64,000 nucleotides of DNA from Dendrophyllia cribrosa (Eukaryota; Cnidaria; Anthozoa; Scleractinia; Dendrophylliidae): positions 18,710,794-18,774,793 of the forward strand of contig JAJLRJ010000013.1 in the NCBI GenBank assembly GCA_024195265.1, in the 5' to 3' direction. The stretch's first letter is position 1, and each line of letters begins with the position of its first letter. Shown one piece after another: positions 26,218-35,842 of this stretch. Position numbers and translations under genes: made by a program. The notes under the pieces were generated by a model. That model was not told the DNA's origin and did no database searches. It was given only the letters and a program-made list of their open reading frames with translations.

Positions 26218-26801
26218 GGACCTGTTTACATGGAGGTAGGGTGACCCGAGCACCAGGGTCACCCTCACAGCCGGGCTAAAACATAACCCGCCTTTTCATG
26301 GGCGGGCTATCATATAGGCGAGCTATCTTCTTTTTTGGCGGGCTCTTAAATTGTTTTGGCGGGCTCATGTTTTGGCGGACTTTTTTTATTGCAACGGCGC
26401 ACTTTATTAAGCACGACATATTAACAAACATGGCAGCAAGAAGAAAGGCTATAGCGGCGAGTTTGCTGTTTTTATCGCCATTTTCGCGGGTAATTTCAAG
26501 TCAAAAGAAATAGCCCGCCTAGAAGGGTGACTCTGGGGTGACCGTTTTCATGCAGAAAAGATAACCCGCTTAGGAGGGTGACCCTGGGGTGACCGCTTAC
26601 ATGCAGAAAAGATAGTCCGCCTAGGAGGGTGACCCTGGCAAGCAGACAGGGTGACCCGGGTAGACCGGTGACCCTGTCTATCATGTAAACACTTAAGTGT
26701 ACTTTGTAAAGTAATGTATGGAAAGTGGGCCCTCCCAGGGTAGCCCCGCTAAAAGGGTGACCCTGCTACCCGGGTCACCCTCCCTCCATGTAAACAGGTC
26801 C
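26218..26801. mobile_element. 584-bp Harbinger-like MITE, TAA target site
   Basis: Terminal inverted repeats of 31 bp start GGACCTGTTTACATGGAGG with one mismatch between ends. TAA flanks both sides (26215-26217 and 26802-26804), typical of PIF/Harbinger. The interior is a series of GGGTGACC repeats. No transposase. Inserted in MITE family A copy 3. Confidence 0.8.
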
Positions 26802-26837
26802 TAAATATCGACCACTTGCCACGTCCGCGGTTGTGCC

Positions 26838-27128
26838 TAAGTCATACCGTCCAGAAGGACGTCGGACACCTTATTGAGACTTATTTAACGTAATGTCTAA
26901 ACTTTCAATAAATTTTTAAGTGTAAAAAAGAAAATCTGAAATCTCCACTCAGGATTGAACCTGTGGCCTCAGCTAGGGTTAGGCTTACATAGCCTACCGT
27001 ACCTCCTTAGTCTTAAATTTAACTATATAAAATGCTACCCCAACCTCAACTGAAAGCTGACCAATTACTCCGTTATATAAGTCTCAATAAGGTGTCCGAC
27101 GTCCTTTTGGACATTATGATTTGGGCTT
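26838..27128. mobile_element. foldback insert with tRNA-like core
   Basis: Arms of ~45 bp built on GGACGTCGGACACCTTATTG are inverted at the two ends. On the minus strand around 26945-27010 there is a T-arm-like AGGTTCAATCCTG with an upstream A-box-like segment, suggesting a SINE or tRNA relic. Confidence 0.55.
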
Positions 27129-27708
27129 AACCCACCTCCATTTCGGTGAATAGTTGTTAAATGAACACATCTGCATCAGTGTACTTGATGAATAATACGG
27201 TATTTCGCTTCTTTTGAGCGGCAAAAACAGAGCCGAGTTCTAGATCTTTGGCAAACTAACTTTCCAAAACAAAGTCCATCAATTAAAGTACTTTGTTGCA
27301 TGGCACTGGCATCTACGTTACTACGATCTCATAACCAACTGACGAATCAGCAAGTTTTCACATTGCTAGTTTTCACTGTTAGTTTTTCGCCTGGTCATGC
27401 GCCGGATTTGTATTTGTTTGGCCGCCTCCTTCTTGCAAGACAAAACGATACAATATTGATATATCACTTGAACAATGCCCCTATCCCTGATCCCTATCCC
27501 AGTGGGACAAATCTATAGTTTTCTTAGTGAATCAGACATCGTTTGGAAAAGTGCTGGACCACCCGTTCAATACTATAAAATACTGAAACACTTATACTAC
27601 CAATCAGTGGTTCGCTTACACTTGTTATTCTGCTAACGAATCCCTGTACTTGACAATTACGAAACAGATGTTCTATTCCAATTAGTGCTCAATTTAGTTT
27701 CAAATTTA

Positions 27709-27993
27709 GGGCATTTCTTGGCATTTGTACTTCCGAAACTACTAAACTGTTAGCACCCCGGAAAAACGATCGATCGCATTTGAATTTTGGACTTGTTCAC
27801 CTGACCATTTGGAGCACCCAAATTGGTCACGTGACATTCTGTTTCTGAACCCAACCCGCCAAAATGTCACTGGACCAATTTAGGCACTCCAAAAGGTCAT
27901 GTGAGCAAACCCAAAATTTAAATGCGATCAATCGTTTTTTACGGGGTGCTAACAGTTTAGTGATTTCGGAAGTACAAATACCAAAAAATGCCC
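27709..27993. mobile_element. 285-bp foldback MITE, TTA target site
   Basis: Ends GGGCATTTCTTGG and CCAAAAAATGCCC are inverted; TTA flanks both ends (27706-27708 and 27994-27996). Arms are more than 100 bp each. Confidence 0.75.
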
Positions 27994-28166
27994 TTAAGGT
28001 GGCAAAAGCAAAACATGTTTACCATCTCGCTAGTGTGCTGTGATCCCAATGCAGCCTTGCGGAATTGATATGCTTTTTTCTATTTGAATTGGACGGAATG
28101 TTACTCTCAGAATAATTAAAAGTTTCTTTGTTTTAGAAAACCTCACAAGGTGAAAAATAAGCATGT

Positions 28167-28287
28167 TATTGACCTGTCCCTCGGGGATATGTGATATATT
28201 CCCCTCATGGCATACCCTCAGGCTATGCTCTCGGGTACGCCACGAGAGGAATATATCACATATCCGGCCTCGCTCCAGGTCAATAAC
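28167..28287. repeat. 121-bp hairpin repeat
   Basis: TTATTGACCTG and CAGGTCAATAA are inverted ends; inner arms GGATATGTGATATATTCC also pair. It lies 215 bp past the SDR stop codon. Confidence 0.65.
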
Positions 28288-28501
28288 CCTTACTTAGTGA
28301 CAAACAAAATGAAACAACTTTCCAATGTTACAAACAGTTTTACTTTTCCACTCCAACCAACTTCATGCATGCTCATGTATTTTGGTTGAGGAAAGCACTA
28401 AACACTATACTACTTTTATCAAACTGTTATCTAACAGTACTGTACTACAACAAATAATGTTAAGACTAGCACAAATGGACTTTTCTGTGTTGCTGACAGA
28501 T

Positions 28502-29446
28502 TTACTTTTCCAATCCAACCATCTTCATGCTCAGCTCCCACAGCTTCTTTGCTGCGTCATCATCCTGTGCACCCTTGGACGGCTCCACAATGGCACAATC
28601 TCTCAGATATTTTCCACTCACACCTTCCATCTCTTCTGAGACTGCACAGTGAATACTGGTTTGGGCTCCCTGTTCTGCTGTCTTAAAAATATACCACCTG
28701 AACGGAGAGAAAAGAACACCGGACAGAAAGGAGTGACGCTGCAACTCTGTACTGACTGCTCCTGGGTGCAAAGCATTCACAGTCACGTGGGTACCCTCCA
28801 GGCATCTGCTGAGCTCGCGAGTGAAGAGCACATTTGCAAGCTTGCTGTTAAAATAGGCTCCCCAGCTGCTGTAGCTCTTCTCAAAGTTGATGTCATCAAA
28901 GTTAATCTTTCCACTTCCCATTCTGTGAGCTGACGAAGACACGTTTATGATGCGACTCGGCTGCGAGTGCTTCAGTCGGTCAAGGAGAAGTATTGTCAGG
29001 AGGAAATGACCGAGATGATTCACACCAAACTGCATTTCAAATCCATCTTGTGTCTTCTGATATGGGCAGGCCATAACTCCAGCGTTGTTGATCAGGATGT
29101 CTAGGCGAGGTTCGCTGTTCAGGATGCGGTCTGCAAAAGCACGAACTGACTCCAAAGAGGCCAGATCTATCTTCTCAAGGAACACGTTGGAACTTCCACT
29201 GCGTTCTTGTATTTCTTTCAGCGCTTCCTTGCCCTTTTCAAGGTTTCTGCAGCCGATTATCACCCTCGCTCCTCGCACAGCTAAATCCACTGCAGTTTCT
29301 TTGCCGATGCCAGTATTTCCACCGGTGATAACAACAGTTTTGCCTTTCAAACTTTTGTTGCTCTGGCATTTGGGACCTTGGAAGTATCTTTTACCCGCAT
29401 AAAGGACTGCGATTGCCGCTACACCGATTGCAACTGGAGCCGCCAT
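28502..29446 (-). CDS. retinol dehydrogenase-like short-chain dehydrogenase (RDH11-14 group), single exon
   Basis: NADP-dependent oxidoreductase of the retinol dehydrogenase branch of the SDR family, 314 aa. An N-terminal hydrophobic segment (about residues 4-18) is a likely membrane anchor, as in ER or mitochondrial RDHs. Seen: cofactor motif TGGNTGIG at 41-48, NNAG at 120-123, the serine-bearing NVSSSAHR at 169-176, the catalytic pair Y198-x3-K202 in AYFNSKLAN, and HPG at 227-229. Full length and unbroken. The start is the first ATG in a Kozak-like context (AAGATGG). Vertebrate relatives have introns, so the single exon may mean an old retrocopy (inference). A broken copy is at 50265-51128. 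The giant TIR element is inserted 96 bp upstream of the ATG, probably within its promoter. The exact substrate (retinal or another aldehyde/ketone) cannot be read from sequence. Confidence 0.9.
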   Translation of the reverse strand: MAAPVAIGVAAIAVLYAGKRYFQGPKCQSNKSLKGKTVVITGGNTGIGKETAVDLAVRGARVIIGCRNLEKGKEALKEIQERSGSSNVFLEKIDLASLESVRAFADRILNSEPRLDILINNAGVMACPYQKTQDGFEMQFGVNHLGHFLLTILLLDRLKHSQPSRIINVSSSAHRMGSGKINFDDINFEKSYSSWGAYFNSKLANVLFTRELSRCLEGTHVTVNALHPGAVSTELQRHSFLSGVLFSPFRWYIFKTAEQGAQTSIHCAVSEEMEGVSGKYLRDCAIVEPSKGAQDDDAAKKLWELSMKMVGLEK

Positions 29447-29602
29447 CTTCTTTTCACGGTAAGTGCTGAGTCAAAGTAAACAATACACTCGCGCTCAGAC
29501 CCCTATTCGTGGTTTTCACTTACGTCATATCAAACATCTTGGGGTATATACTCCATGGGAGAATGCCATGGATGCACCGAAGAGTGCATATATTTACAAT
29601 AC

Positions 29603-29786
29603 TTACCCCTACTTAGCCATACTTAGCCATACTTAGCCATACTTAGCCATACTTAGCCATACTTAGCCATACTTAGCCATACTTAGCCATACTTAGCCAT
29701 ACTTAGCCATACTTAGCCATACTTAGCCATACTTAGCCATACTTAGCCATACTTACCCATACTTACCCCTACTTAACCATACTTAC
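29603..29786. repeat. decamer satellite, left arm part 1
   Basis: Tandem ACTTAGCCAT units, unusually homogeneous: about 15 nearly identical copies before ACTTACCCAT variants. Confidence 0.95.
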
Positions 29787-30949
29787 CAGGGCCGTAGCTA
29801 GCATGAGGCAAGACGAGGCAGTTGCCTCGTCTAAGTTTTATCCCCAAAAAAAAAGAAAAGAAAACATTTTCCATTGGCTTATGCAGGTAAGTTGAGCGAA
29901 TAAAGGAAAAAGCTGTAGTATCGATAAAAAAAAAATCAGAAAAATAATCGTCATGTAACAGATTAGCAGAAGCAAGTCAACAAGGCCCGGGCATTGATTT
30001 GCCATATTTACTTTTCGCGCCAATTCGGTGGAAGGCGCCGGAAAGTTATAAATTTCGTTAGATTGCCTTGTGAGTACGCGGTAAAACTCTGCCGTTTTTC
30101 ATTCAATTTTTCCCGCCGGCACGCTTTCCATTGGTTTTCTATTCATACACGTACAAATGACGTCTTTGCTGGCGCCACGAGAAGAGTTTAGCATTCAGCG
30201 CCGAGGCGAGTCACGATGTCTTAAGCAAAAACAACAGCTATTTCGTTGGAAGATGGAAAACAATAACTTGGCTGCTAAACAAATCCGAAGCTTGCAGGAA
30301 GCAGTGGCGCATTGCAATGAACAGTTTTATCCAAACATTTCCACCATGTTACAGATTCTTTTGACCCTGCCAGTTGGTTCCTGCTCATGTGAACGTTCCT
30401 TCAGCGCGCTGAGAAGGCTGAAAACCTGGTCCCGAACAAGCATGGCTGATGCAAAGTCTTAACGGTCTCGCTTTGGCGTATATCCATATAAACCGCCAGA
30501 CATTGATAACAGTCGGCAAGTCTTCAAGCGATGGGATCTCTCTGGTCACAGAAGAATCGCCTTGGCCTTTAGCAGCGAATAGACCAAATTCGACTAATTC
30601 AAACTAAATTCTTTGAATTTTCTTACTGCTCTGAAAGAGATTTCAATATCAGCTTGAATTGTGAAAGTAACCGCTTTGTCTTGTATGAGCTTGACACACA
30701 AAACAGCATTTCAGATTTTCTTAATTTTATTTCTGTTGAAATCTTGAATTGAAGAACTGATAGAGAACATGAACTGTGTCCAATTTAGCTCAGATTTTGA
30801 ATGTGTTTTTGAGGAAAATACTGCCAGGAAATTGCTGAAAATAGCATTTCCGGGCGTTTAAATAGCATTTCCAGACCCCCCTAGAAAATAGCGCCTCCGG
30901 CGCTAAGTTTAGTTGCCTCGTCTGCCGTTCAATCCTGGCTACGGCCCTG
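29787..30949 (+). mobile_element. hAT element remnant inside the satellite
   Basis: Ends CAGGGCCGTAGC and GCTACGGCCCTG are inverted hAT-type termini, followed inside by inverted GACGAGGCA/TGCCTCGTC blocks. CTTAC abuts both ends; because the target is a satellite of that same motif, the true duplication length is ambiguous. Only the 3' end of a transposase gene remains, so it is non-autonomous. Confidence 0.85.
30157..30581 (+). pseudogene. hAT transposase C-terminal dimerisation region, decayed
   Basis: The reading frame to 30462 ends in the hAT family signature region: YPNISTMLQILLTLPVGSCS followed by CERSFSALRRLKTW, as in ZMYM/ZBED-type transposase-derived proteins. It stops at TAA (30460-30462). 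The homologous reading (NGLALAYIH) continues in a neighbouring frame, so there is a frameshift at about 30455. The BED finger and catalytic RNase-H-like domain are absent; the upstream part is unrelated or too short. The element cannot move itself. Confidence 0.8.
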
Positions 30950-31732
30950 CTTACCCGTACTTACCCATACTTACCCATACTTAGCCATACTTACCCGTAC
31001 TTACCTATACTTACCCATACTTACCCGTACTTAGCCATACTTAGCCATACTTACTTACCCGTACTTACCCATACTTAGCCATACTTACCCATACTTACCC
31101 ATACTTACCCCTACTTAACCATACATACCCGTACTTACCCATACTTAACCATACTTACCCATACCTTCCCGTACTTAGCCATACTTACCCGTACTTAACC
31201 ATACTTAACCATACTTACCCATACTTAGCCATACTTACCCGTACTTACCCATACTTACCCATACTTACCCGTACTTAGCCGTACTTAGCCATACTTAGCC
31301 ATACTTACCCATACTTACCCATACTTACCCGTACTAGCACTTACCCGTACTTAGCCATACTTACCCATACTTAGCCATACTTACCCATACTTAACCATAC
31401 TTACCCATACTTAGCCATACTTAGCCATACTTAGCCATACTTACCCATACTTAGCCATACTTAGCCATACTTACCCATACTTACCCATACTTACCCATAC
31501 TTAACCATACTTAACCATACTTAACCATACTTAACCATACTTACCCATACTTACCCATACTTAGCCATACTTACCCATACTTACCCCTACTTAACCATAC
31601 ATACCCGTACTTACCCATACTTAACCATACTTACCCATACCTTCCCGTACTTAGCCATACTTACCCGTACTTAACCATACTTAACCATACTTACCCATAC
31701 TTAGCCATACTTACCCATACTTACCCGTACTT
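30950..31732. repeat. decamer satellite, left arm part 2
   Basis: Tandem TACTTACCCA/TACTTAGCCA/TACTTAACCA units with occasional CGTA variants. A longer higher-order block (ACATACCCGTAC...ACCTTCCCGTAC) recurs at 31105-31200 and 31588-31690, and again at 35905-35985 and 36100-36180. Confidence 0.95.
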
Positions 31733-31789
31733 ACACGAGAATTTAGTTTTATCGACTGAGTCGATAAGGTAAATTGACCACCGTAAAAA

Positions 31790-31838
31790 GATTCAAATAG
31801 CTGACGTTTCGAGCGCTAGCCCTTCGTCGGAGCGAATC
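31790..31838 (-). ncRNA. hammerhead-ribozyme-like motif, downstream pseudo-LTR
   Basis: On the minus strand: stem I GATTCGCT pairs with AGC...GAATC; core CCGACGA (canonical CUGANGA has U at position 4, here C); stem II GGGC-TAGC-GCTC; then GAAAC|GUC with a GUC cleavage triplet and an ACGU palindrome able to form stem III only in a dimer. This matches the short-stem-III type described for Penelope-like elements. Activity is doubtful because of the U4C change. Confidence 0.5.
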
Positions 31839-31928
31839 AAGGAATTGTGGGTAGTGTGTGGTTTTATATAGTAAGCGGTGGAGCTACGCTATTGGTGGAA
31901 ATTTGGTGACGTGAAAAACAAATGTAGA

Positions 31929-34640
31929 TTAGTTGAATGAAAAGCGTTCGTTGATTCCGTGGGGTTTGAGAGTGCCGATTTGAAAGATGATTTTTTGTTC
32001 TAGGTTTTTACGGCTTTCTGTGTTACCCTGGTGTAGGGAAAGGCCGCAGATTGTCATGTGTTGTTTAGAATGGTTAGTAAGATTAAAATGGCGCGCGACT
32101 GGTTTGGATGCGTCTTTGTCATTTTTTTCAACGTCTCGGAGATGTTCACGAAAACGGTCGCCCAGTCTTCTCCCTGTTTCGCCAATGTATATCTTTTTGC
32201 AAAAAGTACATGTTATGCAGTAGATAACATTTACGGAGGTGCATGTAAAACGATCAGTGATTTTAATAGATCGTTTGGGTCCTGTTATTTTGTCCGCGTT
32301 GTGAATGAAAGGACAAGTGTTACATCGTGTGCGTGTGCATTTGAAAGTTCCCGGTACATCGTCAGATTTCAGTGCGCTCGTAACTAGAAAGTTGCCAATG
32401 TTTTTGTCACGTTTGAATGAAATTAGTGGGGGTTGTGAAAAAATTCTGCCTGTTTCGGGGTCGTTTTGGAGTAATTTGAAATTTTTTAAAATGATGCTTT
32501 TGACTGTGTTGTTGTGTGGGTGGAAAGTGAGGGTGAATGGAATTCTCTCGTTCTCTTCCTTCTGTGGCGTTTGTAGTGCTGATTGTCTGTCGATCTGTTG
32601 TGCACGTTGTTGGCCCGTATTAACAACAGAGTCAGGGTACCCACGTTTCTTGAAAAACTGGCACATTTCTTCTGATTTGTTGGAAAAATCAGAGTCATCA
32701 CTACATAGACGTCGAAGTCTGAGAAATTGAGAATACGGAATGGCGTTTTTAACGTGCGATGGATGTGAGGATGAATGTAACAGATAACTGTGGGAATCTG
32801 TAGGTTTGTAGTGCACACTTGTGGATAAACTGTTACCGTTGATTGAAATATTAATGTCAAGAAAAGCGACTGAGGTTTCGGAAATTTCCCAGGTATATTT
32901 AAGAGCGGGATGAAAAGTATTGACAGAAGTTATGAATTGATTAAGTTCCTCTTTACTGGAAGAGGTAGCGCCAATGCAATCATCGATGTAGCGGCCGTAG
33001 AGTTCGGGTTTGGTTCCGTGGTACTGATTAAAAAATTTGTCTTCGATGTGGCCTACAAAAAGGTTAGCGTAGCTTGGTCCCATTTTGGTGCCCATGGCGA
33101 CTCCATTTACTTGTTTGTAGTAGTTTTGGGAAAATGAAAAACAGTTAAGTGTCAAAACTAATTCGGCTAAGCGGAGCAGTGTTTCTGAGCTTGGGTTTTG
33201 AATGGAGCGCTGGTCGAAAAAATATTTTAGTGCTTGAAGTCCTTCGTCATTGGGGATGACGGTATATAAAGAGGTAATGTCCATAGTGAAAATTAATTTG
33301 TTTTCGCTGGGAAAACTGAAATCCCGGAAAATTTCGAGTGCGTGATTGGTGTCCTTAATGTACGAGGGTAGTGATTTGACAATGGGGGCCATGATTTTGT
33401 CTAAATAGCTAGAAATTAGTTCGGTAGGACAGCTACAAGCGGAAACAATTGGTCGGCCCGGATTGTTTGGTTTATGAATTTTAGGTTTGAAATAAACGCG
33501 TGAGGTTCTAGGAGTAGTGATGATGAGATTGTTGGCGGTAACTGGTAATTGTTGTTTAGTAATGAGGTCTTGGATAGTTTCTTTGACAATTTTTTGGTTG
33601 GTAGAAGTGAGATCTTTATCAACTTTGGCATAGAAAGCGGTGTCAGAAAGTTGCCGAAAAGCCTCTTGTCGGTAAAGGTCGGTCCGCCAAACAACTACCG
33701 CCCCGCCTTTGTCGGCCGCTTTGATAACAATGTCGCGTCGTTTGCTAAGACTTTTGAGCGCTGCCCATTCTCCTGTTGAAAGGTTTGAAATTTTGGTGTG
33801 GCGGTTAAATTTAAGTTTTTGGACATCGTGACGACATTTTTTGACGAAAAAATCTAGAGAAGAAAACTGGCCCTCTGGGGGAGTCCATTTTGATTTGCGA
33901 ACGTTGAGTGTTTCAAAAACATCTTTTTCCGAGGTGTTAGAATTGTCTTCTTTGTCGTGGAAAAAAGCTCTTAATTGCACGCGGCGAAGGAATTTTTCAA
34001 CATCTTGTTTGACTGAAAATTCGTCGGTTTGTTTCGCTATAGGAACAAAGTTTAAACCTTTACTAAGAACAGACCTCTCTGGGTTAGAAAGCGGCAAATT
34101 TTCCGGAATGGTAACGACGCCATTGTGACTATCGAATGAATGGTCGCCGGATAATTGAGGACCTATTAACTGTTCAAGTTTTTGGGTCTTGATTTGGTTA
34201 AGGCTGTTGAACAGTTTAGCATTGAGTTCTTGAATTTTAGCGCGAATTGATTTTACTAAGACAGCTGGACAAATTTTGGAAAGTTCGGAACGGTATTGGA
34301 TAATTTCCTTTTCGAGATTGTTACGTTTAAGGCACATAGCTCTGATGGTGATCCTCATAATATTACGCGAGAAAGAATTTTGGGCATGGTGAATTTCGTG
34401 AAAATATTGTTGATTGGAATCAGAGAATGTAGAAGCGTGAAAATTTGAACGAAACCCTTTAGGAATGACTTTGGATTGGAGGCAACGGCCGATGAAATTG
34501 ATGTGACTACAAAACCTAGTTTTGGTAAAGATGTGAGTGGCTAAACGAAAGGCTAAATTAGTGGAAATGGGGGGAAAAGGAATAAGATAACTTACGATTT
34601 CCTGGCGTAGCTCCTTGGTGAGTGTCTTGAGGTTAGGCAT
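31929..34640 (-). CDS. Penelope-like reverse transcriptase with GIY-YIG endonuclease
   Basis: 903 aa, uninterrupted, from the ATG at 34640. It copies element RNA into DNA and nicks the target. Domains in order: N-terminal region with basic and coiled-coil-like stretches (1-300); reverse transcriptase with ADKGGA (309-314), TMDITSLYT (452-460, first catalytic Asp), GVAMGTKMGPSYANLF (513-528) and catalytic YIDD (551-554); a Cys-rich linker with C769, C774 and C777; and a C-terminal GIY-YIG nuclease (about 804-870) with IYCITC, the YIG of KKIYIGETGRRLGDRFREH, and a later His/Asn-rich stretch. This RT plus GIY-YIG order is specific to endonuclease-bearing Penelope-like elements. Length is within the family's usual range. 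The last ~130 codons also lie in the repeated or inverted end segments, so they exist in extra partial copies. Confidence 0.95.
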   Translation of the reverse strand: MPNLKTLTKELRQEIVSYLIPFPPISTNLAFRLATHIFTKTRFCSHINFIGRCLQSKVIPKGFRSNFHASTFSDSNQQYFHEIHHAQNSFSRNIMRITIRAMCLKRNNLEKEIIQYRSELSKICPAVLVKSIRAKIQELNAKLFNSLNQIKTQKLEQLIGPQLSGDHSFDSHNGVVTIPENLPLSNPERSVLSKGLNFVPIAKQTDEFSVKQDVEKFLRRVQLRAFFHDKEDNSNTSEKDVFETLNVRKSKWTPPEGQFSSLDFFVKKCRHDVQKLKFNRHTKISNLSTGEWAALKSLSKRRDIVIKAADKGGAVVVWRTDLYRQEAFRQLSDTAFYAKVDKDLTSTNQKIVKETIQDLITKQQLPVTANNLIITTPRTSRVYFKPKIHKPNNPGRPIVSACSCPTELISSYLDKIMAPIVKSLPSYIKDTNHALEIFRDFSFPSENKLIFTMDITSLYTVIPNDEGLQALKYFFDQRSIQNPSSETLLRLAELVLTLNCFSFSQNYYKQVNGVAMGTKMGPSYANLFVGHIEDKFFNQYHGTKPELYGRYIDDCIGATSSSKEELNQFITSVNTFHPALKYTWEISETSVAFLDINISINGNSLSTSVHYKPTDSHSYLLHSSSHPSHVKNAIPYSQFLRLRRLCSDDSDFSNKSEEMCQFFKKRGYPDSVVNTGQQRAQQIDRQSALQTPQKEENERIPFTLTFHPHNNTVKSIILKNFKLLQNDPETGRIFSQPPLISFKRDKNIGNFLVTSALKSDDVPGTFKCTRTRCNTCPFIHNADKITGPKRSIKITDRFTCTSVNVIYCITCTFCKKIYIGETGRRLGDRFREHLRDVEKNDKDASKPVARHFNLTNHSKQHMTICGLSLHQGNTESRKNLEQKIIFQIGTLKPHGINERFSFN

Positions 34641-34838
34641 CGTTGTCTTCGGTTCGTTCGGTGAGAAAGCTGTTGAGTAAGAAATATTGATGTAAAAAGT
34701 TAATGGTCGCAGCGAATAAACAACAAATGAATGGGGTTAGTTTCTAGAGAAACTGTGGTGCTGCGTCGGTGGGGGGATGAAACACGAGAATTTAGTTTTA
34801 TCGACTGAGTCGATAAGGTAAATTGACCACCGTAAAAA

Positions 34839-34887
34839 GATTCAAATAGCTGACGTTTCGAGCGCTAGCCCTTCGTCGGAGCGAATC
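34839..34887 (-). ncRNA. hammerhead-ribozyme-like motif, upstream pseudo-LTR
   Basis: Identical to the motif at 31790-31838 and placed upstream of the ORF, as expected when each pseudo-LTR carries one. Confidence 0.5.
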
Positions 34888-35154
34888 AAGGAATTGTGGG
34901 TAGTGTGTGGTTTTATATAGTAAGCGGTGGAGCTACGCTATTGGTGGAAATTTGGTGACGTGAAAAACAAATGTAGATTAGTTGAATGAAAAGCGTTCGT
35001 TGATTCCGTGGGGTTTGAGAGTGCCGATTTGAAAGATGATTTTTTGTTCTAGGTTTTTACGGCTTTCTGTGTTACCCTGGTGTAGGGAAAGGCCGCAGAT
35101 TGTCATGTGTTGTTTAGAATGGTTAGTAAGATTAAAATGGCGCGCGACTGAAAT

Positions 35155-35591
35155 CTGACGATGTACCGGGAACTTTCAAATGCACACGCACACGATGTAA
35201 CACTTGTCCTTTCATTCACAACGCGGACAAAATAACAGGACCCAAACGATCTATTAAAATCACTGATCGTTTTACATGCACCTCCGTAAATGTTATCTAC
35301 TGCATAACATGTACTTTTTGCAAAAAGATATACATTGGCGAAACAGGGAGAAGACTGGGCGACCGTTTTCGTGAACATCTCCGAGACGTTGAAAAAAATG
35401 ACAAAGACGCATCCAAACCAGTCGCGCGCCATTTTAATCTTACTAACCATTCTAAACAACACATGACAATCTGCGGCCTTTCCCTACACCAGGGTAACAC
35501 AGAAAGCCGTAAAAACCTAGAACAAAAAATCATCTTTCAAATCGGCACTCTCAAACCCCACGGAATCAACGAACGCTTTTCATTCAACTAA
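35155..35591 (+). pseudogene. inverted partial copy of the Penelope GIY-YIG end
   Basis: On the plus strand this reads the last ~145 codons of the Penelope ORF, including the GIY-YIG core and the shared stop, with no start or RT. It is part of the inverted copy that begins at 35151. Confidence 0.8.
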
Positions 35592-35681
35592 TCTACATTT
35601 GTTTTTCACGTCACCAAATTTCCACCAATAGCGTAGCTCCACCGCTTACTATATAAAACCACACACTACCCACAATTCCTT

Positions 35682-35730
35682 GATTCGCTCCGACGAAGGG
35701 CTAGCGCTCGAAACGTCAGCTATTTGAATC
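35682..35730 (+). ncRNA. hammerhead-ribozyme-like motif, inverted copy
   Basis: Third copy of the same 49-nt motif, on the plus strand because it lies in the inverted segment. Confidence 0.45.
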
Positions 35731-35842
35731 TTTTTACGGTGGTCAATTTACCTTATCGACTCAGTCGATAAAACTAAATTCTCGTGTTTCATCCCCCCAC
35801 CGACGCAGCACCACAGTTTCTCTAGAAACTAACCCCATTCAT

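Larger units (their letters stand above)
25972..27160. mobile_element. MITE family A, copy 3, split by two inserts
   Basis: Begins ATACTAAAACAGTGGATAG and ends GGTGAATAGTTGTTAA like the other copies. Its hairpin region is interrupted by 26218-26801 and by a foldback insert at about 26838-27128. Confidence 0.65.
31733..35842 (-). mobile_element. Penelope-like retroelement with pseudo-LTRs and an inverted partial copy
   Basis: The minus-strand ORF is flanked by a 369-bp direct repeat (31733-32101 and 34782-35150) that appears identical. From 35151 to 35787 the sequence is the inverse of 31733-32369, and from 35788 to about 35842 the inverse of 34727-34781. The upstream end is thus an inverted partial copy fused to the pseudo-LTR, a layout known for Penelope-like elements. 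Identical repeats and an open ORF point to recent insertion. Both outer flanks are decamer satellite. Confidence 0.85.

Noticed and set aside
31987..34128. Several plus-strand ORFs of 75-141 aa
   Set aside because: Antisense shadows of the intact Penelope ORF.
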